A stretch of DNA of 35,216 nt from Glutinoglossum americanum (lineage: Eukaryota > Ascomycota > Geoglossomycetes > Geoglossales > Geoglossaceae), in contig JAGHQL010000226.1 of assembly GCA_020080175.1 (NCBI GenBank), positions 1 to 35,216 of the forward strand, in the 5' to 3' direction. The stretch's first letter is position 1; every line of letters begins with the position of its first letter. Below, in pieces: positions 30,137 through 35,216 of the stretch. The notes below the pieces were generated by a model. It searched no databases. It saw only the letters and a list, made by a program, of their open reading frames with translations, and was not told where the DNA came from. A program made the position numbers and the translations under genes.

Positions 30137-30430
30137 ATTTGCTAGGGTGTATATAGCTGTATTGTATTTCTAGAGTAGATACGAATATGTATATGTACTA
30201 AGTGCGACTCGCTCTGCAGAATCGTGGCACACAGTGATGTTCACGTGACCTACTATGGCTCAGCTTTGGAATTTGGTCGAACACGTCGCCTTTCAAGAGT
30301 GAACCTCAATATTACCTCCACCCTACTAGACAAGCAGTTCATTTGATCGTTCCCGCTCCCTGATTTCCTTGCGTTCATTTCCTTTAAGCCTGCTTTTGAG
30401 CGTGCTTAACTCAATCGCTTTTTGGCCACA
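30137..30430. other. Spacer between SAM50 and YIP1
   Basis: Both genes are on the + strand. It holds the SAM50 3' region (AT-rich at 30137-30200) and the YIP1 promoter with a CT-rich tract before the ATG. No other feature was seen. Confidence 0.45.
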
Positions 30431-31561
30431 ATGGCCCAATTTTTTCCTCAACAACCTCCATACACGTCCTCCTCTTCTGCGCAAAATCTCCAGTTCTACC
30501 CTTCAACATACGCCGCTGCGCCTGTCTCAGGCCATACTACGCCCTCGCAAGCATCTTATGGCAGCTACGGGCATACCGGATCCTCAACTTACCCGGGAAG
30601 CCAGTTCGGGAGTGCTGGAGGTGGATTTGGGGCACCAGGTGTGAGCGGGCGGATTGGTGAACAGGGGGGCTTGAGGACGGGATGGCTTGCGGCCTTTGGA
30701 ACTGAAGGGTACGAGGGTGAGCCGCCGTTGCTGGAGGAGCTTGGAGTCAATTTTGGGCATATTAAAATGAAGGTTAGGCTATCTTTGCTATCTTTGAATT
30801 AGTGACCACCTTTTTATGGAATATGTCAAGACAAGCTACTCCCAACCGGTAATAATATTGTTGGAGGCTTCTGGGAGGGCATTGCTGACTGTGAATGTAT
30901 CAAACTACAGACGCTTATGGTTCTTAACCCTCTTGCACGGATAGACCAAAATGTGATGGACGACTCTGACCTTGCCGGGCCAGTACTGTTCTTCTTGCTC
31001 TTTGGTTTCTTTCTTCTCTTTGTAAGATTCACCAGATATATTAACCGCTCCACTTACTAATAATCAAACCAGTCTGGCAAGCTTCACTTTGGCTATATCT
31101 ACGGCCTGGCCCTCCTGGGCAGCACCTGCTTACATCTCATCCTCTCGCTCATGTCACCACCGCTATCGCCGCAAGAAGCTGCTACGTCATCTTCATCCCA
31201 CCACGACCACCACGACCATCACCATGGCCCTTCCAGTTCCTCCCATCTCTCTAGCACTCTTACATTTCCTCGATCTACTTCGGTATTAGGATACTGTCTA
31301 CTCCCATTAGTGCTCACATCGCTAGTCGGTGTCCTCATGCCCATGGATACGGCGCTGGGGTATGTTTTGACTCTCGCGGCGATTATATGGTGCACATACA
31401 GCAGCTCGGGCATGTTCTGTGCAGTTGGTAGGATGCGGGGGATGCGTGGACTGGTCGCGTATCCGCTAGCGCTATTCTACGGGGCATTTGGACTTATGAG
31501 TATCTTTAGCTCCAGGGGAAGCGGGGTCGGACTGGCGACGAAGGTTGCTGTCACCGGCTGA
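30431..31561 (+). CDS. yip1: YIP1, Golgi/ER membrane protein of Rab-dependent transport
   Basis: Exons 30431-30772, 30911-31021 and 31073-31561 give 313 residues. Introns have donors GTTAGG and GTAAGA and acceptors TACAG and ACCAG. The N-terminus is Gln/Ser/Tyr/Gly-rich and cytosolic. The diagnostic motif PPLLEELGVNFGHIKMK precedes LNPLARIDQNVMDDSDLAGP, the Yip1 signature DLxGP. About five membrane segments follow, among them LFFLLFGFFLLF, IYGLALLGSTCLHLILSLM and SVLGYCLLPLVLTSLVGVLM. The second and third are separated by a His-rich loop (HHDHHDHHHG). The ATG at 30431 was chosen; the frame upstream offers only TTG. Role by family: binds Rab GTPases (Ypt1/Ypt31) with Yif1 in COPII vesicle formation and Golgi transport. 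Confidence 0.9.
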
Positions 31562-32592
31562 AGTCCAAGATCTCGAGTTGTGGCCTTCTGAGGCCACACC
31601 CGCGACCCTCTAGTTATATGTACATATACGGACTCGTTCTAGCGCAACTTTTTGTACCATATAAAGGTAACGAATAGGTAGAAATGACGATATTTCCTCG
31701 GTAGACACCTAGGCTTTTTATGTGGACATCTTGACCACTAGCCAAACGAAGTCCTGCATCTCCACAGCATGGGCAAAAAATCATGCGACGTCTCTTGATA
31801 ATTTGGCCGATCCGGGGGTCGTAGGAACAGCTGTTGTCTCAATCTCCACGACCCAGTTCCTCGCGGAAAGAATATCTAAAGCTGGAGCTGGAACGCCAAA
31901 TATCCCGTTGGTTCAACCTGCCAAAAGCCAAGTAGGCGCGCTAGCCGAATCGAGCTCCAAGCTTCAGGGAGAACGAGTGGGATGGCGGGCGCTGACGTTT
32001 CGTGGTGACGGAAGGGACGATTGATCGCCACTAGGTGAAGAGAGAAGAGGATGGGTTAAAAGACTTTGTAGTAGGAAAGAAGATTGGCCAACTGGGGGCG
32101 ATGTGCAACAAGAAATCGAGGAGATGCGTAGTTGATCACTTATGGTTAATCTACTTGATCTACCTGTGATAGAAGCACTTCGTAAACTCCGCTCCCTCAC
32201 CCGGCATTCTGCCACCATTCTATTCTATACATGTCCCGGCACGTCCATTGTCAATCTGGTGCGCATACCCCCCCGTACACCCCATCATCGAGCTCCATCC
32301 TAGAACCTGAAATTCCCGACTCCTGCTCCGTGCAACTCGTATTGTGCGTTTCCTTCCCCTCGACGGGGAAATTAAACCTGGAAATTATGGGCTTTTGCCG
32401 ACAGCTCTACGCTGCTATGCGATAGATATGCGGACGATCGCCCAGCTTTGCGGCCAAAATACCCCACAAAATGAATGCTTGGCATTGGCCGGGATATTGC
32501 GCATGACAATGCTTATGCCGAGTCAGAACTCCTGAGCCGCAGTATATATCACACCGAGCTGCCGCCCGGATTCCCTTGCTCGGCAGGCAATC
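31562..32592. other. Intergenic region: YIP1 3' end and aldehyde dehydrogenase promoter
   Basis: About 1 kb. A 100-codon frame at 31722-32024 is open but unrecognised. The right end contains a TATA box at 32543. No repeat was noticed. Confidence 0.45.
32543..32549 (+). promoter_or_regulatory. TATA box of the aldehyde dehydrogenase gene
   Basis: TATATAT at 32543-32549, 44 bp before the ATG at 32593. The short distance implies a very short leader, or that a site further upstream is the working one. Confidence 0.4.
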
Positions 32593-34380
32593 ATGGGTTC
32601 CTTCACAACTCCAGAGCAATTCGAGGACGCGTATACAACACTCTTCAAGACCTTCGACACTGGGAAGACGAAGTCCCTCGCCTGGCGCAAATGGCAGCTC
32701 AAGCAATGCTGGTGGATGATTGTCGAAAATGAGGACCGAATCGCCAAAGCTCTAAAAGCCGACCTGAATAGGCCAGAGTTCGAGTCCTATGCTGCGGATA
32801 TCAGAGGGATGAAACTGGATATCCTGGAACACATCGAACACTTTGAGGAGTGGGCAGCCGACGAGATCCCCGACGCTGGCTTCCTTTTTGGTACTCTGGG
32901 TAGAGCTAGGATCCGGAAGGAGCCCCTTGGCGTTGGGCTTATCATCGGAGCCTGGAACTTCCCCTTCATAGTTGTCTTCTCACCATTGTACGCTGCAATC
33001 TCAGCTGGATGTTGTGCTATAGTCAAGCCCTCGGATTTGTCTCTAGCATCGCAGGACCTCATTGCGGAACTCGTCCCCAAATATCTCGACCCCGAGGCTA
33101 TTCGAGTAGTCACTGGGGGTCCCCAAGAAACTAGTAGGATGTTGGAGCGGAAGTTCAATCACATCTTCTTTACCGGCTCCAATAAAATCGCCACTCATAT
33201 CACAGCTGCTGCGGCTAAGCATCTTACTCCCGTCGTTCTGGAGCTTGGTGGCCAAGGGCCCGCCATTGTGACAAGTACGGCTGACATTGACCTATCGGCT
33301 AAACGTATCGCCTATTCGAAACACATAAACGCAGGGCAAGTCTGTGTATCTACGAATCACACGTTCGTTCATCCGGACGTCCACGAAAAGTTTGTGGAGA
33401 GGCTTGGGTATTGGTCCGACAAGTTTTCGGGCGGCCCGAGCGCAGAGATAACTCATATCATCAACGAGAAGAACTTCGATAGGCTGAATGGACTTCTGGA
33501 TAAGACCAACGGGGAAGTTGTGTATAGTGGCAAAAAAGAAAGAGGGGACAAGCTCTTCGGTCCAACAGTCGTGACGGGGGTGACAACGAGCGGCAAGCAC
33601 TTCTTAAGCTACATCAACACGCCCAACGTGCTAACGCTAGTATGATATAACAGATGCTCTTCTGTCCGAGGAACTATTTGGACCAATCTTGCCGATAATC
33701 AAAGCGGACCACATGACTGCATGTAACACGATTCGGAGGTTGGTCAAAGTGAATGCGTTGCTGAAACCTATACTAATGAAGATTCCCTAGTATGCCACGC
33801 CCGTTAGCGATTTATATATTCAGTTCTAATCAGAAGGAAATTGACGAAGGTCAGTTTGTCAACTCCTACACCCTGCAGTTTCCACACAGGCTTTGGAAAG
33901 GCCAATGCTCATCATATGAACTAAATAGTCCTGGAAAACACCATTTCCGGGGGAGTGACGGTAAACGACATAGCAATGCACTGCGCGGTTCCGAATGCTC
34001 CTTTTGGGGGCGTGGGGGAATCGGGACACGGTAACTATCACAGCAAATACGGATTCCTCTCCTTCACGCACCTCCGGACGGTCCTCAGCCCTCCAAATTG
34101 GCTCGACAAGCTCATGGGCTTCCGCTACCCCCCTTACCACATGTCGAACTTGAGCAAAATTACGGTGACGAACCGCCTCGGCTTCAAGAAGGGGGAGACG
34201 ATGCAGGACCAGAAGACCAAGACCAAATCGAAGGGCTGGGATGTCGTCGTGATGGCTGTGAAATTTGCGGTGTTGGCGGTTGCGCTGGCGGCTGTGGATA
34301 GCAGGATGGGCGGAAACCCTCGCCTTCTAGAGGTGTTGATGTCGACAGTGAGGACGTTACGGGCCAAGGCTAAGGTCTAA
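32593..34380 (+). CDS. HFD1-like fatty aldehyde dehydrogenase (ALDH3 family)
   Basis: Exons 32593-33592, 33654-33738, 33791-33849 and 33929-34380 give 531 residues. ALDH landmarks: Asn122 in GAWNFP, Lys145 in IVKPS, FTGS near 193, general base Glu217 in LELGG, and catalytic Cys251 in NAGQVCVSTNH. After the small exons come EELFGPILPII, RPLAIYIFSSNQKEIDE and GGVTVNDIAMHCAVPNAPFGG, all in order. The C-terminus has a hydrophobic helix (WDVVVMAVKFAVLAVALAAV) after a Lys-rich stretch, fitting a tail anchor as in yeast Hfd1. Role by family: oxidation of long-chain aldehydes, such as hexadecenal from sphingolipid breakdown, and in yeast 4-hydroxybenzaldehyde for coenzyme Q, on outer mitochondrial or lipid-droplet membranes. 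The first intron appears to be GC-AG (G|GCAAGC, branch GCTAAC, acceptor AACAG); unspliced, the frame stops at 33645. Confidence 0.9.
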
Positions 34381-35216
34381 CTTGGGGTAAGACGGGGGGG
34401 AACGCGTAAAACGCTGTCCATGTATGGAGATTTTCATGTGTGGTGGGTCGAAATGGGCTTGTGAGTATCATGCTGCGTGTACACTTTGGGATGAAGGAAA
34501 TTGTATGTTATATACTATGGGAGCCGGATCCAAAGAAAAAAAAGAAAAACTCTTTTTTTTGGGATTTTCTACGATTTGGATTGGGTAGCTAGTTACATAC
34601 GGATAAGTCTCCCAATCAGCCTTTTGTTTTTCTTTCAAAGGGGGCTTTTCGGTCCCTGTGTAGCCTCGGCGTTTTTGGAAACACCGAGCCTCCCCCCCTC
34701 ATCACTCCCATCCCCGGAAAACACGGGGAGAGACCGTGATTCATAATTACTAAGTAAACGCCTACTCTGGGGCTGAAGTGTATGATTCACACCACATGCA
34801 CACCTCTCTCGGCCGAGTCGACCGAAGGGCTCATCTATTTATTTATCTCGTTCCGCATGCTCCCCCGTGGGGAGGTTCCGGCGTGTGAGCTCGAACTTGC
34901 GCTTGTTTGACCCGTGCGATTGTTGGCTTGCTTGCTTGCTTTGGCTGTTGCTCGGTGCTATTCACATTTACACCTACACGAACTCGCCGGGGAGAAAAGT
35001 GCGGGAGGGGTTTTGTCGAGGGCTCCGGGGAGGGGAATAAGCACGCCTAGTTGATTGATTGGTTTTGTGGCTCGGGTAGGGGAGATGGAGGCTGAGCTTC
35101 GCGAACGGGTGATGCATTATGCAGAGCCGTTGATCTTGATGGCTATTTCGGGGTGGTGTGGGTTTTGCTTTTGAGTTGTTTTTTTCTTTTAAGAGATGGA
35201 GTTGCTGATTTGGGGT
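34381..35216. other. Right-end intergenic region
   Basis: No gene recognised to the right edge. It contains the dehydrogenase 3' region, A and T runs near 34537-34560, a CTTG tetramer run near 34928-34941, and a T/G-rich stretch at the edge. It may be the promoter of a gene outside the window. Confidence 0.4.

Noticed and set aside
1-35216. Transposons, virus-like elements, CRISPR arrays, tRNA and rRNA genes
   Set aside because: I saw no transposase, reverse transcriptase, integrase or capsid-like motif, no long terminal repeats, no spaced repeat array, and no convincing tRNA A/B box pair; a profile search was not possible.

Overview
The window looks like nuclear DNA of a filamentous ascomycete (Pezizomycotina). 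Genes are compact, with short introns of about 50-170 nt that carry CTNAC-type branch points. Encoded families include the fungal VIP1 RRM protein, SIP5, a Pex23/Pex30-type dysferlin peroxin, DUF2458, and a metallothionein of the Neurospora crassa copper-metallothionein type. No rRNA, tRNA, CRISPR array, transposon or virus-like element was recognised. The class within Pezizomycotina cannot be fixed from this sequence alone.

Layout. 1-751 is the 3' part of a protein-kinase-like gene (+). 1020-2364 encodes mitoribosomal protein mL50 (-). 3097-4217 is a DUF2458 gene (-), divergent from a COX14-domain cytochrome oxidase assembly gene at 4582-5456 (+). 6040-7259 is a conserved coiled-coil protein (-). 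8036-8800 is a plausible orphan gene (-). 10703-11928 is VIP1 (-), an RRM protein with a metallothionein-like tail. 12662-15466 is SIP5 (-). 16456-17628 is an ARA2-like aldo-keto reductase (-). 18528-19043 is PAM16 (-), divergent from a PEX23/PEX30-type peroxin at 19704-21470 (+). After a gene-free interval of about 3.1 kb come two small metallothionein genes in tandem, at 24594 and 25985 (+). 26946-27914 is UBC6 (-), divergent from SAM50 at 28299-30136 (+). YIP1 (30431-31561, +) and an HFD1-like fatty aldehyde dehydrogenase (32593-34380, +) close the gene set.

Themes. Four or five genes act in or on mitochondria (mL50, COX14-domain protein, PAM16, SAM50, possibly HFD1). Others act at the ER, Golgi or peroxisome (UBC6, YIP1, peroxin). 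The most distinctive feature is metal-binding cysteine arrays of one basic design in three genes of one window: two free metallothioneins, and three repeats at the C-terminus of the RRM protein VIP1.

Gene architecture is also notable. There are two inferred GC-AG introns (DUF2458 and HFD1-like genes) and a PAM16 first coding exon that is only the ATG. Both metallothionein genes are modelled with a last coding exon of one codon plus stop. All exon models were built by eye from reading frame, splice consensus and remembered family sequence; none is confirmed by transcripts.
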